The notes: generated from the sequence alone by a model not told the origin. Counted from the first letter of the stretch, positions 25,142-34,251 are shown. The stretch is 64,000 bases of DNA from Olivibacter sp. SDN3 (GCF_014334135.1 NZ_CP060497.1:3224001-3288000); one strand, 5' to 3'. Numbers and translations: made by a program.

Positions 25142-25507
25142 ATGGGCACCAAAAGAATTTTAGTTTCAGAAAAGGCTGCGAAAGTGATAAGGCGGTTAAA
25201 AGAAGATTACGGTGATCTTATATTTCATCAAAGCGGTGGTTGTTGCGAGGGCTCTTATCCTCACTGCTTTCAAGCAAATGAATTTAGAATTGGGGATAGC
25301 GATATTTGCCTAGGCGAAATTGAAGGTTGCAAATTTTACATGGCAAAAGATCAGTTTACTTATTGGAAACATACACAACTAACGTTGGATGTTTTAGAAG
25401 GTAGAGGCGCTTCGTTTTCTTTAGAGAGCGTGTTGGATATGGGTTTTATTATCCGGTCTCGTATTTTTACCGAGGCAGAACTTGAAGAGCTAGGGCCTAT
25501 AATTTAG
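25142..25507 (+). CDS. DUF779 domain-containing protein
   Basis: A 121-residue protein with the DUF779 pattern: FHQSGGCCEGSYPHCFQ, a central GDSDICLGEIEGCKFYM and a C-terminal SLESVLDMGFIIRSRIFTEAEL. The conserved Cys cluster (GGCCEGS, then HC) suggests metal or cofactor binding. It is regularly found directly after AldB-type aldehyde dehydrogenases, as here, and is presumed to help the same pathway, but its biochemical role is not established. Confidence 0.9.
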   Translation: MGTKRILVSEKAAKVIRRLKEDYGDLIFHQSGGCCEGSYPHCFQANEFRIGDSDICLGEIEGCKFYMAKDQFTYWKHTQLTLDVLEGRGASFSLESVLDMGFIIRSRIFTEAELEELGPII

Positions 25508-25616
25508 TAGGTATTTACTTGACCCCACACAGTTGTGTTATTCGTTTGTTGATTATAATTTTTTAAGATGAATACAACTTAAAATACGCTAATTAATAAG
25601 TTCATCCATCCATCAA

Positions 25617-25958
25617 ATGAGAAAACTGATGAGATCCTCTTCAAAACGGGGCAAAATAAAGGCAGAGAAGCCCTTAAATGGTGGTGAACCATAACAGTTT
25701 ACTAAAAATGCTTTTAGCATTCAAGGCCCATTTAATATACATCCAAGTGGTAAAGAGTTTATATATGTAGCGGATAACAGTATACTGCTTACGAATATTG
25801 AAACGGGACAAACAAACCGTATAACAACAAGATTTTCTGACGAAGAGCGACCAATAGGAGCACCTGTATATTCCAACGAGGGATCCCGTATCGCATATAA
25901 CCGTTATACTAAAGTAGGTAATCAGCTATTTATACAAATCTATTTATTAACAAAATAA
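25617..25958 (+). pseudogene. decayed WD40-like (TolB-type) beta-propeller gene
   Basis: From ATG 25617 the frame reads to LNGGEP, meets TAA at 25692 and continues in the same frame as QFTKNAFSIQGPFNIHPSGK, then EFIYVADNSILLTNIETG and further propeller-like sequence (GAPVYSNEGSRIAYNRY) to TAA at 25956-25958. The repeats are of the PD40/TolB type. The stop is probably a CAA-to-TAA change within a Pro-Gln-Gln run. The 5' part of the propeller is missing. Bases 25508-25616 and 25959-26102 hold nothing else I can name. Confidence 0.75.
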
Positions 25959-26102
25959 AAATACAAGCGGAGATGCCTTAAAGGTATTGTATGTATAAGT
26001 CGTTGCACCGGACCTTCAAGATTATTTTAATTAATTTTTTTAACGGCCTTTTTTTATATGAATCGGGAAAATGCATTGATAAATTTATTCGGTAAAACAC
26101 TT

Positions 26103-26561
26103 CTAAGGGTATCGATAACTGAGAAGAGAAGAACAGGCAAAGTCGATTACCATCCATTCTTCATCTATTCCTTTTTCCAATTTGAAACTTCCCAGAAGGC
26201 CTGTTTGCCGATTTAGCAATTGACAGCTAGCTCTATTACCTCCAATGCTTATGTTTTCCATGGAAATAACCGGAAAAGCATGTATTGTCTGCTTACCAAA
26301 AATTGGATTTTCTGCATACAAGGAATACTTCTGCACTTCCTGCTTAATTGTACAAGTGTTTTCTATAATGGGGCTTTTAATAAGAATTATGGTGTCACCG
26401 ATTTCCGTTTCAGTTATACTCTCAAATTCAGTAGAGTTTATACAACTTGCAAAAATAGCTGTTGTATCATTTCTTTGCGGAACATATGCCGCCGAATGTT
26501 TCAGTTGATGGCTACATGACAACAGCAGAAATAACAAGGGGATGAGATATAAACGAACCAT
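26103..26561 (-). CDS. hypothetical lipoprotein
   Basis: A 152-residue protein with a clear lipoprotein signal (MVRLYLIPLLFLLLSCSH, lipidated Cys in LLSC). The mature domain is beta-rich with four further Cys (ASCINST, ENTCTI, ASCQLL, FACSSL), possibly two disulfides. No known family is recognised. No clear Bacteroidota promoter is visible upstream. It stands alone between a decayed propeller gene and an AraC gene. Confidence 0.65.
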   Translation of the reverse strand: MVRLYLIPLLFLLLSCSHQLKHSAAYVPQRNDTTAIFASCINSTEFESITETEIGDTIILIKSPIIENTCTIKQEVQKYSLYAENPIFGKQTIHAFPVISMENISIGGNRASCQLLNRQTGLLGSFKLEKGIDEEWMVIDFACSSLLSYRYP

Positions 26562-26768
26562 GCAGATCTTTTAAGTTTAGGTACTTTTGTAAGGAGGCGA
26601 AATTATTTAAATTGTCCTGAACATAATAAATCTTTACACAGAAAGCTTATTTCCTTACACGAAAACAACAAAATCAGCTCGATCGATGATTTAATAGGCT
26701 CAAAATTCCTCCCGCTCTAGAGGTACACCGTTACATACATCTTTAATAAATGGGTAAGTGCTTTTGAC

Positions 26769-27878
26769 CTAGGTGGGATTTTCGAAAGATTTTAAGAATG
26801 TTGTTGGCGTTTGGCCGGTTATTTTTTTGAAGGTTGTATTGAAGGTGGTTTTAGAATTGAATCCGGCGTAGGTGGCAATACCACGCATGTCCAGACGGTT
26901 AACCTCGTCAGATGCCAGCAAACGCTTCGCTTCCTCCACACGCATCTCATTAACAAACTGATAAAAATTTTTAGATAGTCCGTTATTTAACACATAAGAA
27001 AGCTCGTGCGTACTGATCCCAATTTTATCAGCTAGCGCAGGCAATGTTAGTCCGGGTTCCAAATATAATTTTTCCTTTTCCATGAAAGTCACAACTTTTG
27101 TTTTGAGCATGTCAACTTGTTCGGTAGTCAGTCTTTCAGTTGTTGGTTTCTTACTGAATACTTCGGTCAATTCGTGTAACTGTGCTGGCCGTATAGGATA
27201 AATGACGCCCTGTTTCAAAGAAAAATAAGCAAGCAGCGCGGTACCGAGAAAATAGAGCACCGGTAGGTAGGCCGATAGTGGCTCAAATACGCTTGCGGAT
27301 ATACGTAAAAACAATAAGAACAGCAGTGAAAACAGCACATATTTTATCCAGGTCAAGTCGATGCGCTCGATGGAAGAAGCTATCAGGCGTATATTCTGGG
27401 CATGGATGCGTACCGCGACAAAACACAGCAACCAGTAAACGACTAGTTGAAGGGAAAAGAAATGGCTGATTATCAAAGGAGCAAAATTAGGTAAGTCTGG
27501 TAATGGATTGGCTTTTCCCGAAAATGGAGGCATAATATACACAAGTGAAAAAAGAAGAAAAAGCAGTACAGGTGTAAAATGAAAAAAAATGGTCAAAGAC
27601 TTCCTTCCAGGGTTAACAAAGTATAGCATGGCCATATAAAAGCAGGGGAGCATAGCCCACCTTGGTAGTTCCAAATAATGAATAAGTAAGGGATATCGAT
27701 GAACAAAATCAGAGGATTCGATGTAAAGTTGTGTAAAAGTGCAGGCAAGGATAAAGTAAAAAGCTCCTAGCCATCGGTTAGCTTTGACGTTAACACCCGG
27801 AACGTTCATCAGGAAAAGAAAGGACAGTAACCATAAGCTACCCGAAGTAAAAGCGAAAAAAAAGTGCGTCAATTCCAA
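26769..27878 (-). CDS. membrane-bound AraC-family regulator
   Basis: A 369-residue protein. The N-terminal 230 residues hold about seven hydrophobic helices (starting ELTHFFFAFTSGSLWLLSFL), a topology shared by many Bacteroidota membrane AraC proteins. The C-terminal 110 residues are an AraC HTH pair: LADKIGISTHELSYVLNNGL with FYQFVNEMRVEEAKRLL, then MRGIATYAGFNSKTTFNTTFKKITGQTP. The membrane part probably senses an envelope or extracellular signal. The target genes are unknown; a decayed serine hydrolase lies upstream on the same strand. Confidence 0.88.
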   Translation of the reverse strand: MELTHFFFAFTSGSLWLLSFLFLMNVPGVNVKANRWLGAFYFILACTFTQLYIESSDFVHRYPLLIHYLELPRWAMLPCFYMAMLYFVNPGRKSLTIFFHFTPVLLFLLFSLVYIMPPFSGKANPLPDLPNFAPLIISHFFSLQLVVYWLLCFVAVRIHAQNIRLIASSIERIDLTWIKYVLFSLLFLLFLRISASVFEPLSAYLPVLYFLGTALLAYFSLKQGVIYPIRPAQLHELTEVFSKKPTTERLTTEQVDMLKTKVVTFMEKEKLYLEPGLTLPALADKIGISTHELSYVLNNGLSKNFYQFVNEMRVEEAKRLLASDEVNRLDMRGIATYAGFNSKTTFNTTFKKITGQTPTTFLKSFENPT

Positions 27879-27992
27879 AACCTAAAAGTCAAAAATCTAT
27901 TTAACCCTACTAATATATGGGATTTCAAAGAATAAACAATTAAAGACTCCGTATACACATACCTACCCGGCCGTTGATGAAAAGTACGGCAA

Positions 27993-28237
27993 CTAGGTAA
28001 AAAAGAAAGACCAGAACAAGACCGTATCTTCACTATTGACAGCATGGGTTCCCGGGATCTGTTCACGTTGCATGGTTTCTTCCAGCGAAACAAGAAGCTT
28101 TTTAATGTTAACCGGCTGGTTATCGCTTGCATCGCGTATGGTAACCTTTGCATATATTGAGGAACCCAAAATACACTTTCCATAATAAAGCACAAGATTA
28201 TCCAAACTACTTTGTTCAGATTTTTTCCCAAAGTCAT
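27993..28237 (-). pseudogene. N-terminal remnant of a serine beta-lactamase-like hydrolase
   Basis: Minus strand: ATG 28237 begins a signal peptide (MTLGKNLNKVVWIILCFI). A frameshift moves the coherent reading to the next frame, giving GSSIYAKVTIRDAS, then LLVSLEETMQREQIPG and VNSEDTVLF. The LEETMQREQIPG...VNSxDTVLF pattern is the start of class C-like serine hydrolases. A stop follows soon after and the SxxK region is absent. No intact copy of this gene is in the window. Confidence 0.65.
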
Positions 28238-28462
28238 AAAACAGCCGTTTTTTACAAAAAAACTTAATCACGTTGATTATGCCGTTCGAATGGATACAAT
28301 GGAACATGATAAAAAACGGTCAACACCCCTTGAAAAATCTTTGTGAAAAACTAAGTTCAGGATTTCGAAAGAAAACTTATTTTTAAAGAGACCTTTTTGG
28401 AGTAATTTATACCCAAATTCAAATGCTGAACTTGAGATAATAAGGTATTTAGGAATTAGAAG

Positions 28463-28639
28463 TTGAACAGTAAAGCTCAACTTGACAGACAAGCATTGAA
28501 ATTAGAAATGAGAAACATGAGCGAAGCAGAGAAGTCTCGTTGGTCTGGTATTCATTCTAAAAAGAAATATGTGTTTTCCAGTCAACCAAAACAAGACAGT
28601 CTATCATCCAGGCCGCTTTTACCGCCAATTTATAGGTAA
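28463..28639 (+). CDS. small basic ORF of unknown nature
   Basis: A 58-codon frame starting at TTG 28463 (an ATG at 28508 would give 43 residues). It reads as coherent coding sequence, rich in Lys, Arg and Ser (QALKLEMRNMSEAEKSRWSG; KKKYVFSSQPKQD), and ends at TAA 28637. It lies 56 bases before the CarboxypepD-like gene on the same strand. It could be a small protein or the tail of a decayed gene. No family is recognised. Confidence 0.3.
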   Translation: MNSKAQLDRQALKLEMRNMSEAEKSRWSGIHSKKKYVFSSQPKQDSLSSRPLLPPIYR

Positions 28640-28695
28640 ACAAAACTAAATGTTACTATGTTATAAATAACTAAGGATATCCGTAGCTCAGTCAT

Positions 28696-29880
28696 ATGTG
28701 CCAATTCAGAAAGTTAAGTTGCCTTTTTCTTTTCATAACTTTTCCTGTCTTAGGCTACACCCAGGTTGTCTTACAGGGCAGAATCGTTAACGGCGAGAAT
28801 GACCAGCCTATTGCTGGAGCAAGTATATACTTAAATAACACCAGCATCGGCAGTAGTGCCGATGAATTTGGAAAATTCTCTTTTTCGATCAAGCAGCCGG
28901 GCAATTATGAAGTAGTCGTATCCTCGGTAGGCTTTGAGCCTTTGGTGTTTATCCTGCAAGTGGGTAAAAACAAACTTGCAAAGCGGCTGGTTAAGATAAA
29001 GCCGGCATCTAATGTATTAGATGAGGTGGTTGTTGAAGCTGATCCGGGCGCTGGGTGGCGTAAGTGGGGGAGGGTTTTCGAAGAAGCTTTTATCGGTACG
29101 GGGAGAAACGCCCGATCTTGTAAAATATTGAACAAAGAAGATATCTATTTTGAATACGATAAAGAAAGAAGATTACTGCAGGTCTTTGCGCGTAAGCCAA
29201 TTACCATTGAAAACAAAGCTTTGGGGTATAAGATAGATTATCTATTGATCGATTTTCATATAGACTATCGCCGTAAAACGCATTTTTACGCAGGTTATCC
29301 GCATTTTGTTAAGATTGATACCGGAAAGAAATTCGAACGACGTCGAGAGCAGGCTTATAAGAATTCACTTATGCATTTTATTAGAAGTCTTTATAAAAAC
29401 AATATCATTGAAGAAGGTTTTGAGGCACGCTATTTAATTAAAAGCCCAAATAAAGAGAAATCTCGTGTAATGCAAATTGATAAAGAGCGGAAAAACTACC
29501 CCGACGATTCACTTTCGTACTATCGGAAAGTCATGAAACAGCAGGACACGCTATCTTATCTCTCTTCGGATCTATTAACGGCCGACAGTGTTATAAAAGT
29601 TGACGATGATGGAAATAAATGGTTCTCAAGTACACACGATCTGCAAATTGTTGGCACTGAGACTAAAGAAGAACCATTATTCGTTATGCAACAGTTAAAA
29701 ACGAGAAGAGGAGTACAACATCCTATCTCAATGTTACACTTTAAACCAGGAAGTCGGGTTGTCATCGACGCGAACGGCACTTTTTACAGTCCGCATGATC
29801 TCCTGATTGGGGATTATTGGGGATGGGCGAGCCGAATCGCAAATATGGTACCCCTAGACTATGAGGCAGTTGAGGATTAA
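28696..29880 (+). CDS. exported protein with CarboxypepD_reg-like domain
   Basis: A 394-residue protein. A signal peptide (1-22, ending LGYTQ) is followed by a CarboxypepD_reg-like sandwich (about 24-105: LQGRIVNGENDQPIAGASIY through VSSVGFEPLVF), the hinge NVLDEVVVEAD, and a 280-residue basic, aromatic C-terminal domain with no transporter barrel. This architecture is common in Bacteroidota and is thought to be surface-associated. No enzymatic motif is visible. It follows a small unassigned frame and has no clear operon partner. Confidence 0.8.
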   Translation: MCQFRKLSCLFLFITFPVLGYTQVVLQGRIVNGENDQPIAGASIYLNNTSIGSSADEFGKFSFSIKQPGNYEVVVSSVGFEPLVFILQVGKNKLAKRLVKIKPASNVLDEVVVEADPGAGWRKWGRVFEEAFIGTGRNARSCKILNKEDIYFEYDKERRLLQVFARKPITIENKALGYKIDYLLIDFHIDYRRKTHFYAGYPHFVKIDTGKKFERRREQAYKNSLMHFIRSLYKNNIIEEGFEARYLIKSPNKEKSRVMQIDKERKNYPDDSLSYYRKVMKQQDTLSYLSSDLLTADSVIKVDDDGNKWFSSTHDLQIVGTETKEEPLFVMQQLKTRRGVQHPISMLHFKPGSRVVIDANGTFYSPHDLLIGDYWGWASRIANMVPLDYEAVED

Positions 29881-30035
29881 CCGAAGAGCTATGGAGAGCA
29901 TATTCACGGTATAAGAAAGCGGCATCGTTCGGTACATGGCTTAAGCTGTTAGATAGATAGTTGATGTACTAAGTTCCCATAGATGAGCCCGGCCGATCAT
30001 TCCGCTTGTTATAAGAATTGTCAAAGAAGGCAATT

Positions 30036-30569
30036 TTACCATTCCTGTGGTGGGTTTTGATCTGCCCACCAGGGAAACCCTGTCATTCTTTTTTCTTTTT
30101 GCCGCTCAATAAGTTGTGCTGTATGGTGTTGGATGTGACGGATACTATTAATATGTAGCTCTAAACGAGTGTAAGGATACCATTCAAACCCCGAATCTTG
30201 GTCGAGCGGTAACGTTTCAACGGCGTGTTGTAGGTTGTTTTCAATGTCGTCGATGAATGCGAACAATTCTTCTTTTGTATGACTGCCTTCCACAACTACG
30301 CCTTCATCAGGGTTTTCCCAGTCTTGGCTTCCACCAAGGCTTTCCGCACCATCAATAGCGTTTTCCCAAGGAATATAACATTCAGGGTTAGCTCCAAGAT
30401 AGAATTTTACTCCCCATAAAATATGATAGGCAATCTGCCAGTTTGGATTGTTATATTCTTCATTGTTCCATTGCTCTAGCGGTATTTTCTCAATGGCTTG
30501 GCGAAGCATACCGAGACCTGCCTTGTACTGTGATACAATAATGGTTGTTATAATTATGCTGTTATCCAT
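30036..30569 (-). CDS. DinB-superfamily protein
   Basis: About 177 residues from ATG 30569 (MDNSIIITTIIVSQYKAG); an upstream ATG at 30587 overlaps the preceding gene by 11 bases. It is a four-helix DinB/YfiT-type fold with the usual His ligands in NWQIAYHILW and HIRHIQHHTAQLIE-like context (IRHIQHHTAQL), able to bind a metal. Such proteins act as metal-dependent thiol-S-transferases or have no known role. It is the last gene of a three-gene minus-strand group with SRPBCC and GyrI-like proteins, an association typical of accessory ligand-binding or detoxification operons. Confidence 0.8.
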   Translation of the reverse strand: MDNSIIITTIIVSQYKAGLGMLRQAIEKIPLEQWNNEEYNNPNWQIAYHILWGVKFYLGANPECYIPWENAIDGAESLGGSQDWENPDEGVVVEGSHTKEELFAFIDDIENNLQHAVETLPLDQDSGFEWYPYTRLELHINSIRHIQHHTAQLIERQKEKRMTGFPWWADQNPPQEW

Positions 30570-30576
30570 AGTGATA

Positions 30577-30999
30577 TCAGTTCTCAATCGCTAATCTTTT
30601 CTCAATTTCTTTCATTTTCTCATTCCAATAGATTTTCATTTCTTCTCTCTGGGTGTCGTCTAGAAGCTTTTCCTGATGAAAGCTGATCGTCGCCTTCTTC
30701 TGATTGCCTGTTACTCTTACCTGAACGGTTGACATATTATCCCAGCTTTTCTTTTTCCAATTCATTCGGATATGGGAATATGGCGTAAATACCCGGACAA
30801 GGCCTTCTATTCCTTCTTTGGTTTTATATGTTTTTTTGATTTCCAGTCTTTCATTAAGCTTTCCAAGCCAAATCTCCAGTCCTTTGTCAGAAAACATAAA
30901 ATCCCATAGATATTCCTGTGAGTAGGAGAACGTTTTTCTCAGTCCAAATTGCCAACCAACATCTTTGGTTAGTCCGATGGATTTTTCTCGCGTTTTCAT
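30577..30999 (-). CDS. SRPBCC (AHSA1-like) domain protein
   Basis: A 140-residue START-like fold: an N-terminal beta strand and helix (KTFSYSQEYLWDFMF), IWLGKLNERLEIKKTY, a central beta sheet (GLVRVFTPYSHIRMNW) and a long C-terminal helix (YWNEKMKEIEKRL). The family binds hydrophobic ligands or assists Hsp90 in eukaryotes; the bacterial role is mostly unknown. It lies between the GyrI-like gene (56-base gap) and the DinB gene, probably in one transcript. Confidence 0.85.
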   Translation of the reverse strand: MKTREKSIGLTKDVGWQFGLRKTFSYSQEYLWDFMFSDKGLEIWLGKLNERLEIKKTYKTKEGIEGLVRVFTPYSHIRMNWKKKSWDNMSTVQVRVTGNQKKATISFHQEKLLDDTQREEMKIYWNEKMKEIEKRLAIEN

Positions 31000-31055
31000 A
31001 TTGTAGGTTTTTCAGATTATCCATACGCTTTATACAACCCTAGCTGCGGGGCTTC

Positions 31056-31679
31056 TTATTTTACGGGCTCTCTCAATATAGTCTTTAGTCTGTTCGGTTT
31101 TGTTTTATTGAAATCCGATAGATAAATCTCGTGATGCAATCCATTTTTTTCAAACCCATTCTCTTTCATTAAACAAGCCATTTTCTCCAATGTTTCCGGC
31201 TCTGTTGAAAATGGTCCAGTGTGGAGCATCTGTACAGATTTCCCTTCTGTCATTTCATAAAACTCAATTTTCTTGATAAGTTCGATTTTCTTTTTTTTAA
31301 AGGCTGTTTCAATACCTTTTTTTACATCATTTTCAGTTACATATTCAGGTAACCTGATTAAAAGGCGATATTCCCACTCGCTTCTCGCTATTTTTTTTGG
31401 TGTTTCTGAAAAGGAAAGCCCACCAAATTTATTTTCGTCAAACCACCATAGGCATTCCAATTTTGAAACAGTAAAATCTTTGCTCGACTGCTTAAACATA
31501 AATTTGATCGTGTAAGCAGTTGTGTACAGTGCTTGGATTTTTTCCAAGAAAGATTTACCCGAGGGGTCACCTTTGCCAGTTAAAGAAAGGAATTGTGCCG
31601 TTCCTATTTCAATAATCTCGGGTGTCGTTTTCGCTGTGAAGTAGGTTTTATACTCCTTTGTTAAATCTAATTTTTCCAT
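31056..31679 (-). CDS. GyrI-like small-molecule-binding protein
   Basis: A 207-residue protein of the GyrI-like/SHS2 type. It begins MEKLDLTKEYKTYFTAK, then has an effector-binding sandwich with LECLWWFDENKFGG and the terminal HTGPFSTEPETLEKM that resembles the conserved GPY/F-xx-Ex-Hx pocket. Stand-alone GyrI proteins bind small cationic or aromatic molecules, and some are hydrolases. It is first in a three-gene operon. A TGACA-N6-TGTCA palindrome 48 bases upstream may be its operator. Confidence 0.85.
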   Translation of the reverse strand: MEKLDLTKEYKTYFTAKTTPEIIEIGTAQFLSLTGKGDPSGKSFLEKIQALYTTAYTIKFMFKQSSKDFTVSKLECLWWFDENKFGGLSFSETPKKIARSEWEYRLLIRLPEYVTENDVKKGIETAFKKKKIELIKKIEFYEMTEGKSVQMLHTGPFSTEPETLEKMACLMKENGFEKNGLHHEIYLSDFNKTKPNRLKTILREPVK

Positions 31680-31726
31680 TTTAGAACAGTGTTTAACACT
31701 ACCATAGCAAATTAAAAAAGTACGGG

Positions 31727-31742
31727 TGACAACCCTATGTCA
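31727..31742. promoter_or_regulatory. palindromic operator-like site upstream of the GyrI operon
   Basis: TGACA (31727-31731), ACCCTA, TGTCA (31738-31742) form a perfect inverted repeat 48 bases before the GyrI start. It looks like the binding site of a dimeric regulator, perhaps a WYL/YafY-type protein, which often governs such operons; no such regulator gene is in the window. Confidence 0.5.
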
Positions 31743-32121
31743 GTAAGTTTCGAAACATCTAGATAGTTTCCTTTACCATAGGGGAATGGGTAAAATTAGG
31801 TGCCGATCAAATTAAAATTGGGATTTCGCAAGTTAAACGGGGATAACCTGCGTTTTGAGACAAACCGAAGAAACAATGAATCAAAATGATGTGCCTCTTT
31901 AGGATGAATTACCTTCTTTTGTGAAGGTGCGTAAAATACCAATTACGCCTGTTTAAATAACCAATTGTATAATTCGTTATACCCATATGGAAATTCGTAG
32001 ACTACACATGGTATTTACCATTTATTTTGTGACGTTGAGGTCAATGCTGTCCGCCACAAAGTTTTATTGCCTGGTAGTTAAAACGATTAATTAATCAAAT
32101 GTTTAATTTAAAAGATTGACT
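31743..32121 (+). other. 379-base region between the GyrI operon and the GH43 gene
   Basis: AT-rich, with no consensus promoter found for the GH43 gene. One plus-strand frame from about 31808 to 31890 reads coherently (LGFRKLNGDNLRFETNRRNN) and ends at TGA, possibly a decayed tail. Nothing else is recognised. Confidence 0.35.
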
Positions 32122-33150
32122 ATGCATTTCTCAAGGTTTTGGATTTTTGGAGTTGCGATCGCAGTTTTGGTTGGCGCATGTGCTAAAAGCGATGCGTATA
32201 GGGCGGTAGATGAAGATCATGAAGTAGTGGATGATACAGACTATGAAGATGTGGTTCAAGCGGACCCAACGGTTTTTTATCATGAAGGCGTGTATTATCT
32301 GTACGGCACCAATGACCAGAATCCCAACCAGGGGTTTCAAGTATATACATCGACAGATCTTGAGATATGGGAGGGGCCGGCAGGCCCAAGTTCAGGATAC
32401 GCCCTAGATCGTGCGGATGTATTTGGCGACCAAGGTTTTTGGGCTCCTCAGGTGTGGTATGAAGGCGGCCTTTTTTACATGGCTTATACCGCCAATGAAA
32501 ACATTGCGATTGCAACCAGTAACAGTCCACTAGGGCCATTTGAACAAGCAGAACAGCGCCCTTTGGCAGATGGTATAAAACAAATTGATCCATTTGTCTT
32601 TACCGATGAGGATGGCAAGCGATATCTTTTTCACGTGCGGTTGTCGGAAGGAAACCGTATTTACGTAGTGGAGTTGGAAGATGACTACTCGGGTATAAAG
32701 AGCGAAACACTGGAAACCTTAATTGTAGCCGATCAGCCTTGGGAAAATGTCGACAATGTAAGCTGGCCTGTAGCCGAAGGCCCCACCGTGATCCGCTTGG
32801 GCGACCGGTACTACATGTTTTACTCAGCAAATGATTTTCGTCACCCTGAATACGCAGTAGGCTATGCTGTAAGTGACAATATCTTGGGACCGTGGCAGAA
32901 AGCAGGCGAAAACCCTATTCTGAGCGTACATAACACGGACTGGCCCGGAAGCGGACATGGAGATTTATTTGTGGGGGGTGATGGCAACTACCACTATGTA
33001 TTCCATACGCACTTCTCCGAAGACGAGGTGCGACCCCGTCGGACAGCCAAAGTCCCGGTAACATTTGAAGACATAGGCAACGGGCTGTTTCAGCCTCACT
33101 TTGATGGAGCAAACACTGTTTTCTTTAAAGCTGTGCAGCAGGAGGATTAA
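32122..33150 (+). CDS. glycoside hydrolase family 43-type lipoprotein
   Basis: A 342-residue lipoprotein from ATG 32122 (signal MHFSRFWIFGVAIAVLVGAC, lipidated Cys20). The five-bladed propeller of GH43 is recognised from its three acidic residues: general base Asp48 (ADPTVFYHEG), pKa modulator Asp156 (QIDPFVF) and general acid Glu219 (AEGPTVI). Family members cleave arabinose- or xylose-containing glycans, and some are galactosidases; the subfamily cannot be fixed here. It is surface-anchored and stands alone, with no Sus genes adjacent. A weak terminator follows. Confidence 0.9.
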   Translation: MHFSRFWIFGVAIAVLVGACAKSDAYRAVDEDHEVVDDTDYEDVVQADPTVFYHEGVYYLYGTNDQNPNQGFQVYTSTDLEIWEGPAGPSSGYALDRADVFGDQGFWAPQVWYEGGLFYMAYTANENIAIATSNSPLGPFEQAEQRPLADGIKQIDPFVFTDEDGKRYLFHVRLSEGNRIYVVELEDDYSGIKSETLETLIVADQPWENVDNVSWPVAEGPTVIRLGDRYYMFYSANDFRHPEYAVGYAVSDNILGPWQKAGENPILSVHNTDWPGSGHGDLFVGGDGNYHYVFHTHFSEDEVRPRRTAKVPVTFEDIGNGLFQPHFDGANTVFFKAVQQED

Positions 33151-33190
33151 CGATGTGGCGGACATACCTCCAATGGTAATAGGCTAAACT

Positions 33191-33220
33191 CCGCAAGACT
33201 TGAAGGGCGGTTTTTATTTT
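33191..33220 (+). terminator. weak intrinsic terminator after GH43
   Basis: CCGC (33191-33194) and GCGG (33207-33210), with partial pairing inside, are followed by TTTTTATTTT. The stem is short, so efficiency is uncertain. Confidence 0.45.
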
Positions 33221-33251
33221 ATTATATTGCAGGTTTAATCCGAAATCCCAT

Positions 33252-34160
33252 ATGAATCTCATCCCAAGAGAAATAAAAAAAATAAATGCTTTTATAAAGC
33301 AGCCGGCAGAATACCTTCAGGAGCGGCTAACTGCAAAAGATAAAGTTCGAATTTTCTTAGTCGCCATCTCTTATAAAGCACTATTTACCGGTATGGTACT
33401 TTTTATTATCTACCTGGTTGATCGGTATCTGTTGGTGTTGCGGGGACCTTTACTCAGCATGCAGTTGTGGGTGATACTTTTATATGCCGTTATTATCGCT
33501 CCGTTATTTGAAGAATTGGTATTCCGCTTACCATTGCGTTATGACAGAAATTGGCTTTGGCGTAAAATAGAAGGTTGGTTTCGTTTAAAACCCCGCATAT
33601 TTTGGGCAAAAAACTATCGGTATATCCTATATACCTTTGTGGCTGTTTTTGGTTTGATACACTTAAGTAACTATAGTAATGAAGAATTTCTTTTTTATCT
33701 GATGGCTCCGTTAATAGTCGGATCGCAATTGTTCGGAGGTTTATTGCTAAGTTACACGCGCTTAAAACTAGGTTTTTGGTGGGGTGTTGCACAGCACGGT
33801 TGCTGGAATGGGATGATTATTATGTTGTCGTTACTTTTGTTTCATAACAAAGAGGTGCTGCAGATTAATCGGGAAGACCTTGCCTTATCGATCCATGAAT
33901 TGGGTTATTTGGACAGGAGTGAACAGGTGTTTAGGGTCTCCCAATTGGAAAATGGAACAATCAATGGAATTGAACTAAAAAACAGTTCTCTTCAACAAAT
34001 AATAGATAGCCTTTATGCCGACAATCATCTTGCGGTATTGAACGATACATGGTTGAATTTAAAACTGAAGGCGCCAAAAGGGATTGACAGAGCAGTGTTA
34101 CTCGATGTGTTAAAAAAGCAATATCGTATTAAACCAGTGTCAGATAAGAAACCGAGATGA
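33252..34160 (+). CDS. CPBP-family intramembrane glutamic protease
   Basis: A 302-residue membrane protein of the CAAX-protease/bacteriocin-processing (ABI) family. The catalytic motif 1 is Glu87-Glu88-x-x-x-Arg92 (FEELVFRLPL), motif 2 is FxxxH with His137 (FGLIHLSN) and motif 3 is His182 (AQHGCWNG). About six to seven helices lie between 35 and 200. The last 90 residues form a soluble tail that is longer than usual. Bacterial members work in processing of peptides or in immunity to self-made bacteriocins; the substrate here is unknown. Confidence 0.88.
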   Translation: MNLIPREIKKINAFIKQPAEYLQERLTAKDKVRIFLVAISYKALFTGMVLFIIYLVDRYLLVLRGPLLSMQLWVILLYAVIIAPLFEELVFRLPLRYDRNWLWRKIEGWFRLKPRIFWAKNYRYILYTFVAVFGLIHLSNYSNEEFLFYLMAPLIVGSQLFGGLLLSYTRLKLGFWWGVAQHGCWNGMIIMLSLLLFHNKEVLQINREDLALSIHELGYLDRSEQVFRVSQLENGTINGIELKNSSLQQIIDSLYADNHLAVLNDTWLNLKLKAPKGIDRAVLLDVLKKQYRIKPVSDKKPR

Positions 34161-34251
34161 GGATTCGTTTATACGTCTGTATACAGCTCTAAAAAACTTC
34201 ACGTACATTTGTATATGTATATGTAAAAATAATATTTAAAAATATACGCAT

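Noticed and set aside
27869-28237. 122-codon minus-strand frame as an intact gene
   Set aside because: Only its first 20 residues make sense (signal peptide); the rest is the wrong frame of a serine-hydrolase remnant.
28277-28492. 71-codon minus-strand frame
   Set aside because: No family pattern, no promoter, AT-rich composition typical of chance frames.
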